From NCBI RefSeq assembly GCF_051106095.1, contig NC_135787.1, forward strand, positions 155,938,001 through 156,002,000: DNA of 64,000 nt, given 5' to 3'. Within the stretch, counting starts at the first letter, position 1, and each line of letters begins with the position of its first letter. This stretch comes from Pogona vitticeps (taxonomy: Eukaryota > Chordata > Lepidosauria > Squamata > Agamidae). Below are positions 47,101-58,225 of this stretch, piece by piece. The translations under genes and the position numbers were made by a program. The notes beneath the pieces were generated by a model. It saw only the letters and a list, made by a program, of their open reading frames with translations, made no database searches and had not been told where the DNA came from.

Positions 47101-50045
47101 TGTTATGTCAGCAATTTAACTTAAAAGAAAATGCCAGTGCCATCCCCTCAAAACAGCACAAAATATAAATGAGTGTTTTATTTTTTAGCAAAGTAGAACT
47201 TGCTTTGACATCAAATGGGAAGACGATCGTTATGCATCACCCTTCAGTGGATATTCCATATGAGCACACACAAGTGAGTAAAGCTGGAAAAAATTTTCCT
47301 GACAATCTCAGCTGATGAATGCAAGTCATTGTGTTATATATATTCTTTGGAGTTACCTGTTAGTATGAATGTGATTTAAAAGATACACAGAGCCCTTCTT
47401 GAAATTAATTTTGTCTTACTAGCGTTGTTAAAACTGTCGTTTTCCTCACTGAGAAGGCAACATATGCAGCTTGTTTAGAATCAGTCTGCCATCTTGGTCT
47501 CAGTCAATATTTTATACATCATTTTACCTTCCTATCTTTTCTGCAACAGCAAACAACATATTCCGATTATACCCATCTTTTAATGTATTTCCATATGTCA
47601 GACAAAGATTTGCTTAAGCAGATTGTTTTCCTTGATCCAATGAAAGAGACCCATGCTCACTTTTAATCTGAGTGAGCATTAGAGGGATGAGAAGATACCA
47701 GAAATTCACAAGGAGTAATGAAGATGAGGACTTCAAGGAGTTTGATGCTGGTGGAAGTATGGACAAAAGCAGGTGTTTAAGTACAGTGGTGCCTCGCTTA
47801 ACAGCGATAATCCGTTCCAGGAAAATCACTGTTAAGCGAAAACATCGTAAAGCGAAAATAAAAAGCCTATTGAAACACATTGAAAACCGTTCAATGTGTT
47901 CCAGTGGGCTAAAAACTCACCGTCCAGCGAAGATCCTCCATACGGCGGCCATTTTTGGTGCCTGTATAGCGAGGAATCCGTTCCTAAACACAGCAGGGAG
48001 CCATTTTAATTACCCGGTGGCCATTTTGAAACCGCCGATCAGCTGTTAAAATAATCGTTTTGCAAAGAATCGGTTCCCGAAGCAGGGAAACGATCATCGC
48101 AAAGCGAAAAAACCCTATTTAGACCATTGTTTTGCGATCGCAAAAGCGTCGTCGTGAAGCGGATTCATCGTAATGCGGGGTAATTGTAAAGCGGGGCACC
48201 ACTGTACAGGCAACATTCTGTGGTGTAGGTCAAACAGAGCTTAATGTAGGTGAAAGGAGTAGCTTGGGTTGAAATGGGGAAGACTTTCCTGCCATAGAGA
48301 GCAAAGCAGACACAGGAGAAAGAGCAGGATACAAATGGGCTTGACCATGAACTGGTCATTTTTTGGCATGCAATACTCACCACACTGCATTACTAGATGG
48401 CCAGATGACTTCTAGGTTTCAAAGCATTGCCCTATCTCAGGGAGGCTTCCTCGTTTTCACAGAATCCACTGTAACCTCCTGAAGATGCTGCACACAGGAT
48501 GTAGGCACCTTGCTAAATGAGAGGAGTAAATAGAGCCCTGAAAATCCATCAGAATTTTTTGTCACCACAGTTCTGTTCACAGAAGGTGCCGTCATCTAAT
48601 TTTGGGGATCCTCCTACCCCATAACTCACCCCATTCAGCACAAATTTACAGCCCAGTAATGTACACCTAAATCCAGATCTAGTGCAATTATGTCTCTCAA
48701 TGCCAGAGTTTGTAAAGCAATGAGTGGGGGACATTGCTGTCATGCCCTTCTGGTGAACCTGCAGGAAATCTGTGGCTGGTCACTGTTGAAAACAGGATGT
48801 TGAGTGAGATGAGTTTGTCTTAGCAGAGGTCTTTTAACATTCTTAATATTTCTGCTTCTTTCTTCCTGCCAGAGATTGAAAGAGTTCCTCTTTTGAGGTT
48901 CGTTTTTGACTTAAGGTTGCCTTAAGTCAAAAACAACTTTATATGTGCTGTAAAGTTGTTCTTGACTTACTTAAGGCAACCTTATGAGTGAGCAGCCTCC
49001 AACATGTCCTGTACTCAACAGGCCTGCTTCACTCTTGCAAACTCAAACCTGTGGGTTCCTTTAAGGGAGTCAGTCTGTTTCTTGTATTTGATCTTATTTC
49101 CCTGGTGCCTTTTTATAATTGGCTGGGAAATTTGGGGAAGTATAATCCAAAAAAGTAACCTTTAAAAAATTCTCTCTTTTATAATTTGGGATGGGTGTTA
49201 TTCTTTGGCAGCCCATTCCACAAAGAGATCCAGTGAACTTTAAAGAAGAAACACATGATCAGGTGCTGAAATCAAGACTGGAAGGAGAAGAGTCCAAAAA
49301 CAATATGGGTCCTACCATTGAACAGCTTAGTAAAATGTTTTACACAACAAAGCATCACTGGTATCCTGTGGGACAGTAAGTATTCTGAGAGTATTCCTTG
49401 GGTGAGAAGTTGGTTATGGAAATTATGATTTAAAGAATCACCATTTCTCAACCAGAAAACAATTCCAGGAATGGCTTGCAATCCCTGCCCTTACATTTAC
49501 AACCTTCAAGACATGAAAGAGCTTGAGAGGGAAGAGGAAAAATACATGATGGTGATGGGAATACACCTGTTTTGGGTCTGATTGTTTTCAGGTTTAATAG
49601 GACGCTCTTTATACTGAAACAGACCAATGAAACATCTAAGCTAATACTGTCCGCCTTGACGAACAGTGGATCTTTAGGGTTATGCAGAACACTTTCCTAC
49701 CTGGGGACACCTCTGTTATTCCTGGTTATTGCCCATCTGAACAATAACTGATTGACTGCTTAGCTTTCAAACTCGTGTGCCCAGGGTGATATGGCAGCAC
49801 AGTATTTTCCTTCTAGGCCGACATGCTTGTTACTCACCTGCTCTCTTCCCCCCCCCTTTCTGTTGCTGTTTCTCATGTTCTTTTGCTTTCTATTCATGAG
49901 ACTTTCTCCCATGCTTTCATGAAATTATTTCTTCAAAAAGCCCTTCTGCTTGCAGTTGGGGAGCGGGAGGCTACCACTGAAAACTGGGTAATAGCAAATT
50001 AGCAAGAAATGAAAACAGACAGAACATCCCAGATTAATTTCCTCC

Positions 50046-50092
<47 letters not shown>

Positions 50093-51555
50093 TTTCATTT
50101 ATACCCCGCCTATCTAGTCAATTGTGACCACTCTAGGCGGCTTACAACATGCATTTAAAAAAGAAACATATAACAAAACACATCACAAATAATAATTTAC
50201 ATAAATTAAGATAGAATAAAAAAAAATTTTTTTTTCCCAAAGATGGCGAGAAACGGGATATATTATAACAGAAAAAGAAAGTGTTAGGTAGAAAGGGGGA
50301 AGGCCTGCCTAAACATCCATGTTTTCAGTTGTTTCTTGAAAATACCCAGCGAGGGAGCTGCGCGAATGTCAGGAGGTAAGTTGTTCCAGAGGCGAGGAGC
50401 CACCGCCGAGAAGGCCCGGTTTCTTGTCTTTTCCTTCCGGGCCTCCCTCGGCGTCAGGCTCCTCAGCCTCACCTCCTGACTCGCTCGGGTGACACGGGTA
50501 GAACTGGGTGGGAGTAAGCGTTCCGCCAAGTATCGAGGCCCTAAACCGTTTATCAGTTTTTATGGATAGGTACAGGATGTTAACTATAGAAATGATGGTA
50601 TAATTAATCAGTCTTAATATTCAACTAGCACTAGGCTAGAGGTATCTAGTCTGATTTACTACGAAGACCTTAGACACATTTACAGAAGTCTGTACACAAC
50701 ACAGATTCTTATTTTTTATTGCCTGTAATGATTTTACTTGTGTTCCATGCTACTCATGAGGCCATTTATGAACAATGCCTGTAGTATGCCATGAGCTCTC
50801 AGCAATTTAGTTCCACAGCTTATTTACTGTAAGTGCAGCATACCCTAGACACAAAAGCCTTTTTCAGGATATTTTTAAACACAACTAGCAAGAGAGGTAG
50901 AGGCCTAAAGAAGGACTTGTAGAATCTTATCTCGTCTTTTGCCTAGAACAGGGAGTAGGATTTCCAGAGAAATCTTGTTGCCTTTGGCTAACATGGCAAC
51001 ATTATCAGATGTATTTTGTTGAGTACCAATCCCTAGCCATGTTTCCAGCATCATTCCACAATCCCAAAATAAAAAAAGATTAGTTTGCTGCTGAAAGCTC
51101 GACTTGCCTTTGTGCCAAGACAGTACTAGGAATTCTGGTCTGATGCATACACAAAGTTTCATTAGATCTATATGGAATTCTTAAATAATTGAGATAAGTA
51201 AAAACTCTTTAGATATTTCATTTTTAAAATAACACACAAAAACATACATAAAGAAGAGAATGTAAAGAATAACTGTAGTACAAAGATACATAATGCATCA
51301 GTGCAATTGCAATTTCTCAATTAGAGTCGTCCCACAGATCAATGGGACATACGAAAGTTCACTTAACTCATGTTAATTAAATGGTTCTGCTCTAACTGGG
51401 ATTAGCAATTAGATTTAGACCCTATTCTGTTAAAAAAGTATTTAAATAAACCTGCAGCAACACATAGATATTTAATGAAATTCTATATCTTTGTTGTTTT
51501 TACTTCTAGGTACCACACTAGACGCAAGAAAACTAATACCCCCAAAGACAGGTGA
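44055..51555 (+). CDS. MRPL42: MRPL42, complete coding sequence in five coding exons
   Basis: Mitochondrial ribosomal protein mL42, a nuclear-encoded component of the mitoribosome large subunit, imported into the matrix. Coding exons: 44055-44139, 45603-45666, 47189-47273, 49212-49375, 51510-51555. All boundaries are GT-AG and the phases match throughout, giving 147 residues (human 142). The N-terminus [19 protein letters not shown] is rich in Arg and Ser with no acidic residue, as expected for a matrix presequence. Conserved blocks: [69 protein letters not shown], and the end TPKDR. Neighbour order NUDT4-UBE2N-MRPL42 equals the human order. Confidence 0.93.
44140..45602 (+). other. MRPL42: MRPL42 intron 2
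   Basis: 1463 bp, GT-AG. Contains a SINE-like remnant around 44270-44390 (CTGGAAAGCTGTTGCC ... GGACCTGAGGTCCGATTCAG) and the hAT MITE at 44787-45232. Confidence 0.7.
44787..45232. mobile_element. hAT non-autonomous element with intact 8-bp duplication
   Basis: 446 bp from CAGTGGTTCTTAACCTTTTT to CACGTTAAGAACCACTG, flanked by AGTCAGAA at 44779-44786 and 45233-45240. Cytosine-rich interior (repeated GCCCCCCT) with a short (CTAC)n run near 44877-44893. Ends typical of the hAT/Charlie group. No transposase. Confidence 0.92.
45603..45666 (+). CDS. MRPL42: MRPL42 exon 3
   Basis: 64 nt, after the pyrimidine-rich acceptor CTTACTATTTCCAG. Encodes the end of the presequence region and [14 protein letters not shown], ending with TG of a Cys codon. 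Donor GTATGT. Confidence 0.92.
45667..47188 (+). other. MRPL42: MRPL42 intron 3
   Basis: 1522 bp, GT-AG. A worn SINE-like 3' part near 46490-46560 and a tandem duplication at 46816-46932; otherwise unique, AT-rich. Confidence 0.7.
46816..46932. repeat. Direct tandem duplication, period about 61 bp
   Basis: CATAGTACTTGAG recurs at 46816 and 46877, each followed by GTAAAGTAC / GCAAAGTAC and GGGAACAGATATTTATGCAG. The second unit lacks a few bases. Local duplication, not a known repeat family. Confidence 0.8.
47189..47273 (+). CDS. MRPL42: MRPL42 exon 4
   Basis: 85 nt, acceptor TTTTTTAG. Encodes [28 protein letters not shown]. Ends in phase 0 at donor GTGAGT. Confidence 0.95.
47784..48204. mobile_element. 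Tigger-like MITE, well preserved
   Basis: 421 bp, TA on both sides (47782-47783, 48205-48206). Ends CAGTGGTGCCTCGCTTAACA and AAAGCGGGGCACCACTG. Interior close to the nested copy at 27862 (both carry CCAGCGAAGATCCTCCAT or the equivalent and CGATCAGCTGTT). Confidence 0.85.
48902..48993. repeat. Palindrome cluster in MRPL42 intron 4
   Basis: A perfect 15-bp hairpin (GTTTTTGACTTAAGG / CCTTAAGTCAAAAAC, 3-nt loop, 48902-48934) is followed by AACTTTA ... TAAAGTT and then TTGACTTACTTAAGGCAACC, which can pair with either arm of the first. Built from the word TTGACTTAAGG. Confidence 0.8.
49212..49375 (+). CDS. MRPL42: MRPL42 exon 5
   Basis: 164 nt, acceptor TTCTTTGGCAG. Encodes [47 protein letters not shown] and HHWYPVG plus CA of Gln. 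Donor GTAAGT at 49376. Confidence 0.95.
49376..51509 (+). other. MRPL42: MRPL42 intron 5
   Basis: 2134 bp, GT-AG. Contains a minus-strand L2 3' fragment (50045-50557). Remaining sequence AT-rich and unique. Confidence 0.7.
50045..50557 (-). mobile_element. L2-type LINE, 3' fragment
   Basis: A (TTTA)n tail (50045-50096), a 3' UTR beginning at TTTATACCCCGCCTATCTAG, and the end of ORF2 in an intact frame (50284-50529): [48 protein letters not shown]. 5'-truncated. Same family as 56550-57345, with which it shares most residues. Confidence 0.82.
51510..51555 (+). CDS. MRPL42: MRPL42 exon 6 (last)
   Basis: 46 coding nt, acceptor TTTTTACTTCTAG. Completes Gln, then [14 protein letters not shown] and stop TGA at 51553-51555. 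Confidence 0.93.
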
Positions 51556-52080
51556 ATGTGATGTTTGAATGTCATCTTTGCAGTCATGGAAGATCAGTAA
51601 TGTATAAGAGAAATGCATCTCAGGACCCTAAAATGAAGTTTGTTGTTTAAAATGCTGAAGACATTTCAGCCTGTTAATGCATAAAGGGCTTATTCAGGTA
51701 ATTAAAAAGTTATATAAAAATGATAAGATGTTGTGTTGGTTCAAATACTTCTATACTATAATATAAGGACTGACTCTACATAGTTCCTTAAATAAACATT
51801 CGCAGAAATTTCTTTCAGAGCCTCCATCTAATGTATTGGTGACCATTTTTACAGCTCTCTGAAGGCGGCCTCAAAAAATTAATAGGTTGAAACACTTTGA
51901 CTGGCATTTTAAACAATAAGTATCATATTAATGTGTTTTGAGATCAGGTATCTGGTTTTTATTTAGATGATTTCACGTTTCTACTACCCATGGTCAATAG
52001 CTCCCAACATATGTGGTTCCGCAAACATGTATGTTTGCTTTATCTTCATTAAAGTGATTTTCTAATAAAAATTTACTTTG
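51556..52080 (+). terminator. MRPL42: MRPL42 3' UTR and poly(A) signals
   Basis: AT-rich UTR with AATAAA at 51791-51796 and a second, better placed AATAAA at 52064-52069 followed by TTTACTTTGTGGTTTAATTT. The second is the likelier main cleavage signal. No repeat inside. Confidence 0.65.
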
Positions 52081-52565
52081 TGGTTTAATTTATTTGCATG
52101 TAGTAATTGATTTGCCATTTTCAGCTTGATACATAAAGATTTTGGCAAACAGGTCTATGAACTATTAGGCTAAGGAAAACAAAGCAAAGCTGCAGCTGAG
52201 AGAGTGTCATGTTAAAAATGGAATTGAAATGGAAGGCATTTTTATAGTGACAGCAGGTTAAGAGAGAAATGTGTAGTACGCAGAACTGAGTACCTTAAGT
52301 TTCTAAGAGGCTGACATTAAGTAAGTGAAACAGGATGATCTGTGAAGAAATATTAAGCTACTTGTGGCAATCAGGATTACAAATTAATACCTGCTCCTGG
52401 AGGTTTCTTCTTGTGCCTGGCACTTGAACCAGCTCTGGTCAAACTGTATTTCTAGGACTAATTTACTCATCAATTCTATTAACTAGCATAGTTTCCAACA
52501 GGTAAAAATGCAGATTGTTGAAAAGTCATAGTAGAGCTGTAGCTATTGTAATTTACGTGAGTAAG

Positions 52566-52903
52566 GTAAAGGTTCCCCTTGACATTTAGTCCAGCCGTGT
52601 CCAACTCTAGGGTGCAGTGCTCATCCCCGTTTCCAAGCCATAGACACAGCGTTTGTCCAAAGACAGTTTCCATTGTCATGTGGCCAGTGCGACTAGACAT
52701 GGAACGCTGTTACTTTCCCACCGTGGTAGTACCTATTTATCTACTTGCATTTTTGCATGCTTTCGAACTGCTAGGTTGGCAGGAGCTGGGACAAGCGACG
52801 AGAGCTTACTCCGTCGCGTGGATTCGATCTTATGACGGCTGGTCTTCTGACCTTGCAGCACAGAGGCTTCTGCAGTTTAACACACAGCACCACCACGTCC
52901 CTT
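52566..52903 (-). mobile_element. Sauria-type SINE, second copy
   Basis: 338 bp, minus strand, same structure as 19350-19690 (tRNA-like head at the right, Bov-B-like tail GCCGTGTCCAACTCT at the left). Flanked by a 16-bp duplication AATTTACGTGAGTAAG (52550-52565) and its copy at 52904-52919, which differ at one CpG-to-CpA site. More decayed inside than the first copy. Confidence 0.88.
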
Positions 52904-54125
52904 AATTTACATGAGTAAGACTGATAAATTATCTGGTGATATATTACAGTCTTCTTTCTCATATATTGTCTGCCTAATATAATTCCATTTATTGCATTTA
53001 TTGGAAAGTTGGATACAAAAATAGTATCATAAGGGAGCCTCAAACTTAAATATCCTCCTCCTCTAAGTGCTATTTCTGCTTGTGGGTAACATTCAGTAGA
53101 CCTCTGCTCTATACCATCTCTGCAATTTATCTTGTCAAAGTGAAACAAGTTTGCAGATACATAATAGCTAAGAGATAAACAACTCTTGATAGGCACTTTA
53201 AACTCCACAGATCCTTTTTTCTGTTATACACAGGTGTTGAGGTTGATCTAGGTAAGTCTTGCAGCCCTTCTAAATAGAGATGCTTTGGGCTGATGGTTGT
53301 TTTTTAAAGTGTAAATATCTTGTCTTTTTTTTTTTCTTCCAGTGCTACAGGTATGTTGGCTTGTATTCCCACCATCCCCAACTAGTATTGTTGTTTTCCT
53401 TTTCCCTTTCATTTCCCTTTAAAGGGGAAAAGAGGCCAAATAGGTTCACTTGAGGTACAGGGGAGACAATCCTTGAATGTAGATGTGAAGATCACCCCAT
53501 ATGACATACTACATCTCAAAATAACCCTGTTTAGCATGTCTAACCCAACCCAGACCAGACTAATTTGGCTGTCTAGTCACCAAAACTTATGCTATATATT
53601 GACATAAGAGAGAAATATGTCAGAGCTGAAAACAAACAGTAGAGAAAAAGTTAATAATAAATCTGGAATGGGGAGAACACATGAAGAACAGCAGCCATTT
53701 TGTTGCTTGTTGGTGATGTTGAGTCTTGTCTTCCCCAGTGGAGATACCTGCAGTACAGGTGGGATTTCCAGATTGTCTTTCATAATGCACTGCCATTAGT
53801 TTGTGCTAAAATGCGCTGTGACAAGTTTCATTCAGTTATGACCCCAGCTTTGCTGATCTGAATTGTAGTTTATTTATAGTGTCAATGCTTTGAACAGTGT
53901 GAGAAGTGTAGTATGTAAGTATTTTAAATAACAATATATTTGGCTCTGCCGTACAAGCAGATCTTACCAAATGTTGCATTAGTAGCTGCAAATGCCTGGT
54001 ATTACAGCAAAGGCAGATGGCAACATTGCTGCCAGTGGTTATCATCATCATTTTAACTGCATATTAGGCAACTGTTACATGATTACAGCTCCCACCAGCC
54101 CCATTTGGCATGGCAGTGATGTGGA

Positions 54126-54300
54126 CTGTATAGCAACAGTAATGTTGTGGTTAGAGCATGGCACTGGGTAATGGGAAATCCCAATTCCAGTCTCCACTGA
54201 GCAGTGAAATTCAGTGGGTGACCTTGGGCAAGGCATGCTCTTAGCCTGACACGGTTTATTTGTGAGGATAGAATATGAAAGAGGGGAAGCCATGCACACC
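54126..54300 (+). mobile_element. MIR/CORE-type tRNA SINE
   Basis: ATGTTGTGGTTAGAGCATGG (A-box region), GAAATCCCAATTCC (B-box region), then GGGTGACCTTGGGCAAG and TTTGTGAGGATAGAATATG, the conserved core order of MIR-like SINEs. No tail or duplication found; old. Confidence 0.7.
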
Positions 54301-55149
54301 CCTTAACTAATGAGATGAAAGATGAAATGAAAATAGGAAATAACATGACTTCAGGGCACCTGGCCACAGGTAGGAAATGTCACTGTTGTTGCTGCATTGT
54401 CATGTGAACCACCAGAGGGCACTGCTGCACAAGAGTCCAGCTTTACTCCTGTGCTCAAAATTACCAGGTTCAAACAAGAAAAGATAAAATGGTAGAGACT
54501 GATAGCCTTTTACTGAATTGACGGAACAAGAAAATAAATTATGCTTATTCAGTAACAGAATGGTTGCTCATGGGAAATGTGCAGTAGGCCCATAGGGATG
54601 GTGAAAGTGTCTCCAAGGGAATGAATTTTACATTTTCTTTGCAATAGAGTTTGGGGAGGGATACATTACATGCTAGAGTAGAGAACCCCAACTTATACTG
54701 TCTATGAATATCCACCCTGTAGGTGATGTGCACGTTTAGAATATTGGAAAACTATAAAATAAAGACTACCATCCACAATTAGTGTGTCTAATTCTAGAGG
54801 GGGAAGGTGACACAAAACACACCCTGGGTGCAGAAAGTCCCAAATTCAACACATAGAACCTCCACATAGGTTTGGAAAATACATCTGCATAGAACAGCAG
54901 CCTCAGTTATACCAAGCTAGGTACATGGATGAGCTGACTTTACACATGGTAGCACCCTACGTTTCTATATATTTCATGTGGCATAAGAATACATAATTCT
55001 GCACAGGAAGAGGCTAGAAGGCTGCAGTTTGTTGCACACTTTCTCGAGAGCAAGTGTAATTGATTCAGTGGGGTCCATAAGAAGAGACAAGTAGGATTAA
55101 AATGAAGTGCATAATCCACAGGTAGGTAACACCTTTACTCATACACTAT

Positions 55150-55965
55150 TGAGGAATTACAGCTGGGATTTTGCCCTATGGATTTTATTTTGTTCTTATG
55201 GATCCCTCTATGACCATCTCCACACAAGAATTGGAGGTTGTTCATGACTTTGTGTACCTTGGCTCAACAATCTCTGACACTCTTCCAGATGTCAAGCTGT
55301 ATACACACATTGGCAAAGCAGCTGCCATGTTCTCTAGACTCACAAAGAGAGTATGGCTTAATAAGAAGCTCATGGCATATACCAAGATCCAGGTCTATAG
55401 TGCCTGTGTCCTGAGCACACTCCTGTACTGCAGTGAGTCCTGGACCCTTTGTGCACAGCAGGAAAGGAAGCTGAACACATTCCATATGCGTTGTCTCTGA
55501 TGCATTTTTGGTATCACCTGGCAGGATGAAGTTCCAAATAGAGTAGTCCTAGAACAAGCTGGAATTTTTAGCATGTACAGTATATATTACTGAAACAGCA
55601 ATGTCTATGTTGGCTTGGGCATGTCGTGAGAATGGCTGATGGTCGGATTCCAAAAGATCTCCTGTATGGAGAATTAGTACAGGGAAATCGCCCCAGAGGA
55701 AGACTACAGCTGCGATACAAGGACATCTGCAAGCAGGATCTGAAGGCCTTAGGAATGGACCTCAACAAATGGGGCACTTTGACATCTGAGCATTGAGCCT
55801 GGAGGCAGGCGATGCAGCATGGCCTCTCCCATTTTGAAGAGACTTGTTCAGCAGGCTGAGGCAAAAAGGCAGTCCTGAAACCAGCAAAATCAGGGAGCTG
55901 GACAGGGGACAGATTGTATTGTCTTCAATGTGGGACGGATTGTCACTCTCGAATTGGCCTTCTCA
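55150..55965 (+). mobile_element. Non-LTR retrotransposon 3' part with C-terminal zinc finger
   Basis: Encodes the end of a LINE reverse transcriptase: DFVYLGSTISD, IGKAAAMFSRLTKRVW, KIQVYSACVLSTLLY, SESWTL, FHMRCL; then, after a stop and a frame shift, MADGRIPKDLLYGEL, RGRLQLRYKDICKQDLKAL, and a CxxxC...HxxxC finger-like end (CGTDCHSRIGLLSHTRC). The layout resembles RTE-like elements, but the clade is uncertain. 5'-truncated, several breaks. Confidence 0.7.
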
Positions 55966-56549
55966 GCCACACTAGATGTTGTTCCAAGACCTCTATTCAG
56001 AGAATGTTACCATAGTCTCAAAGGACGCCTACACAAAAATGGATCAAGGCAGCAATGTCCTGTTTGCCCTTGTTTTGTTCAGACTTCATCTTTCGTCAGG
56101 TACAATGACAACAGTCAACGGGGGCAGTTCTTTGGCTTTCTTTGCATGCGAGTATGTACAGTACACATATGTCAAAATGTTGGCATCCACTTCTTTTTCT
56201 CTTAAATGTTTTATTTATTTTATAAACAAATGTCCCAGATTCCTTCTCCATATTATAAGGTATTCACAGGTTTCCGTTACCATTTTATTCTCTGATGTAT
56301 ATCTAAAATTGTTTTGTTTCCATTTGCAAGAAGCTTAAATTAAATATTCCCATTTCCTTACCCAGAAGCTAGACTGTTACTTCCAATGGAGGGAGCAGCT
56401 CTAATAGGCCTAAATAAAGTTACTTTCTATATTAGTATTTCAGTGAATTTAGGCAATGTGCCTTAGTACAGTGGTGCCTCGCTTAGCGAAAAAATCGCTG
56501 CTAAGCGATATCGCTAAGTGAAATTAAAAAGCTCATAGAAACACATTAA

Positions 56550-57249
56550 GGCAGTGACTTTACCTAGACACGGGGGCACTCACTACCTTAGTACATGTGC
56601 TCGTAATTTCTAGATTAGACTATTGTAACGCGCTCTACGTGGGGCTTCCTTTGAAACTGATGCGGAAACTTCAAGTGCAGAATGCGGCGGCCAGAATCCT
56701 TACTGGAGTGAGAAAATACCAACATATCTCTCCTACTCTGGCCATGCTGCACTGGCTGCCCATCCATTTCCGCATTGACTTCAAAGTGTTAATGCTTACA
56801 TATAAAGCCCTAAATGGTTTAGGACCTCCATACTTGGCAGAACGCTTACTCCCAACTAGATCTACCCGTGTCACCCGCATGAGCCAGGAGATAAGGCTGA
56901 GGAGACTGACGCCAAGGGAGGCCCGGAAGGAAAGAACTAGAAACCGGGCCTTCTCAGTGGTGGCTCCTCGCCTCTGGAATAACCTACCTCCGGAGATTCG
57001 CGCTGCACCCTAGCTGGGTACTTTTAAGAACCAACTAAAAACATGGATGTATAGGCAGGCCTTCCCTTCCAGTTAATTCCTGTCCTTTCCTTTTTTATTA
57101 TTTTTCTCTTTATTTGATTTATTTTGTATTTTTCCCATCTTGCAGAATCATTTAATTAATTCATTGTTATAAATTTTTCTTCAACTTGTTATCCTTTATG
57201 TTGTAAGCCACCTAGAGTTGTTGAAATGACTAGATAGGTGGGGTATGTA

Positions 57250-57344
<95 letters not shown>

Positions 57345-57345
57345 G
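56550..57345 (+). mobile_element. L2-type LINE, 3' fragment inserted in the Tigger-like MITE
   Basis: Flanked by ATTAA (56545-56549, 57346-57350). Encodes ISRLDYCNALYVGLPLKL, LQVQNAAARILTGVRKY, LAMLHWLPIHFRIDFK and [17 protein letters not shown], then a stop. The 3' UTR ends GATAGGTGGGGTATGTATAA and a long (AAAT)n run (57251-57345). 5'-truncated. Confidence 0.85.
57251..57345. repeat. (AAAT)n microsatellite, about 95 bp
   Basis: About 23 near-perfect AAAT units at the end of the L2. The same motif in complement closes the L2 at 50045 (about 52 bp) and at 7836 (about 20 bp), so it grew from the LINE's own tail. Confidence 0.9.
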
Positions 57346-57703
57346 ATTAATGCGTTCCTATGGGCTTAAAACTCACCTTTAAGCAAAGATCCTCCATAGC
57401 GCCTCCATTTTCGGTGCCTCTAAAGCGAGGAATCCGTGCCTGAAAACAGCGGGCACCCATTTTGTTCACCCGGCGGCCATTTTAAAACCGCCGATCAGCT
57501 GTGCGAAAATGGGGGCTTTGCAATGATCGCTTCCCTGCAATCATCGCAAAGCGAAAATACCCCATAGGGACCATCGCAAAGCGATCACTTTTGCGATCGC
57601 AAAAACTCCGTCGCAAAGCGATTTCATCGCTATACGGAACGATCGCTGTGCAAGGCACCACTGTATGTCTCAAATAAGGCTTGGTATATATCTACGAAAC
57701 ACA

Positions 57704-58225
57704 TTGTTGTTGTTTAGTCGTTAAGTTGTGTCCAACTCTTCATGACCCCATGGACCCCGCCTGTCTTCCACTGCCTCCCAGAGTTGGGTCAAATTCATGT
57801 TGGTAGCTTCGATGACACTGTCCAACCATCTTGTCCTCTGTCGTCCCCTTCTCTTGCTTTCACACTTTCTCAACATCAGGGTCTTTTCCAGGGAGTCTTC
57901 TCTTCTCATGAGATGGCCAAAGTATTGGAGCCTCTGCTTCAGGATTTGTCCTTCCAGTCAGCACTCAGGGTTGATTTCCTTCAGAATGGATAGGTCTGTT
58001 CTCTTTGCAGTCCAGGGGACTCTCAAGAGCCTCCTCCAGCACCACAATTCAAAAGCATCAATTCTTCGGCGGTCAGCCTTCTTTATGGTCCAGCTCTCAC
58101 TTCCATACATCACTATTGGAAAAACCATAGCTTTGACTATGCGGACCTTTGTCGGCAAGGTGAAGTCTCTGCTTTTTAACATGCTGTCTAGATTTGTTAC
58201 TGCTTTCCTTCCAAGAAGCATAGGA
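57704..58225 (-). mobile_element. Bov-B (RTE) LINE, 3' fragment
   Basis: Minus strand encodes the C-terminus of the Bov-B reverse transcriptase: LLGRKAVTNLDSMLKSRD, PTKVRIVKAMVFPIVMYGSE, RRIDAFELWCWRRLLRVPW, TDLSILKEINPEC, then in a second frame MRREDSLEKTLMLRKCES and GRQRTRWLDSV. The 3' end reads GTCGTTAAG complement and TTGTTGTTT complement, typical of Bov-B. 5'-truncated, one visible frame break. Confidence 0.9.

Larger units (their letters stand above)
47274..49211 (+). other. MRPL42: MRPL42 intron 4
   Basis: 1938 bp, GT-AG. Contains a Tigger-like MITE (47784-48204) and a cluster of palindromes (48902-48993). Confidence 0.7.
56469..57663. mobile_element. Tigger-like MITE interrupted by an L2
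   Basis: Left part 56469-56549 (CAGTGGTGCCTCGCTTAGCG), right part 57346-57663 (ending GTGCAAGGCACCACTG, then TA). The two join into a MITE of about 395 bp like 47784-48204 once the L2 and one copy of its ATTAA duplication are removed. Confidence 0.82.

Noticed and set aside
52771-53208. 145-codon minus-strand open frame
   Set aside because: Starts in unique AT-rich DNA and ends in a Sauria SINE; no conserved motif.
57251-57345. Regular repeats resembling an array such as CRISPR
   Set aside because: A simple 4-bp microsatellite at a LINE tail in a vertebrate genome; no spacers.
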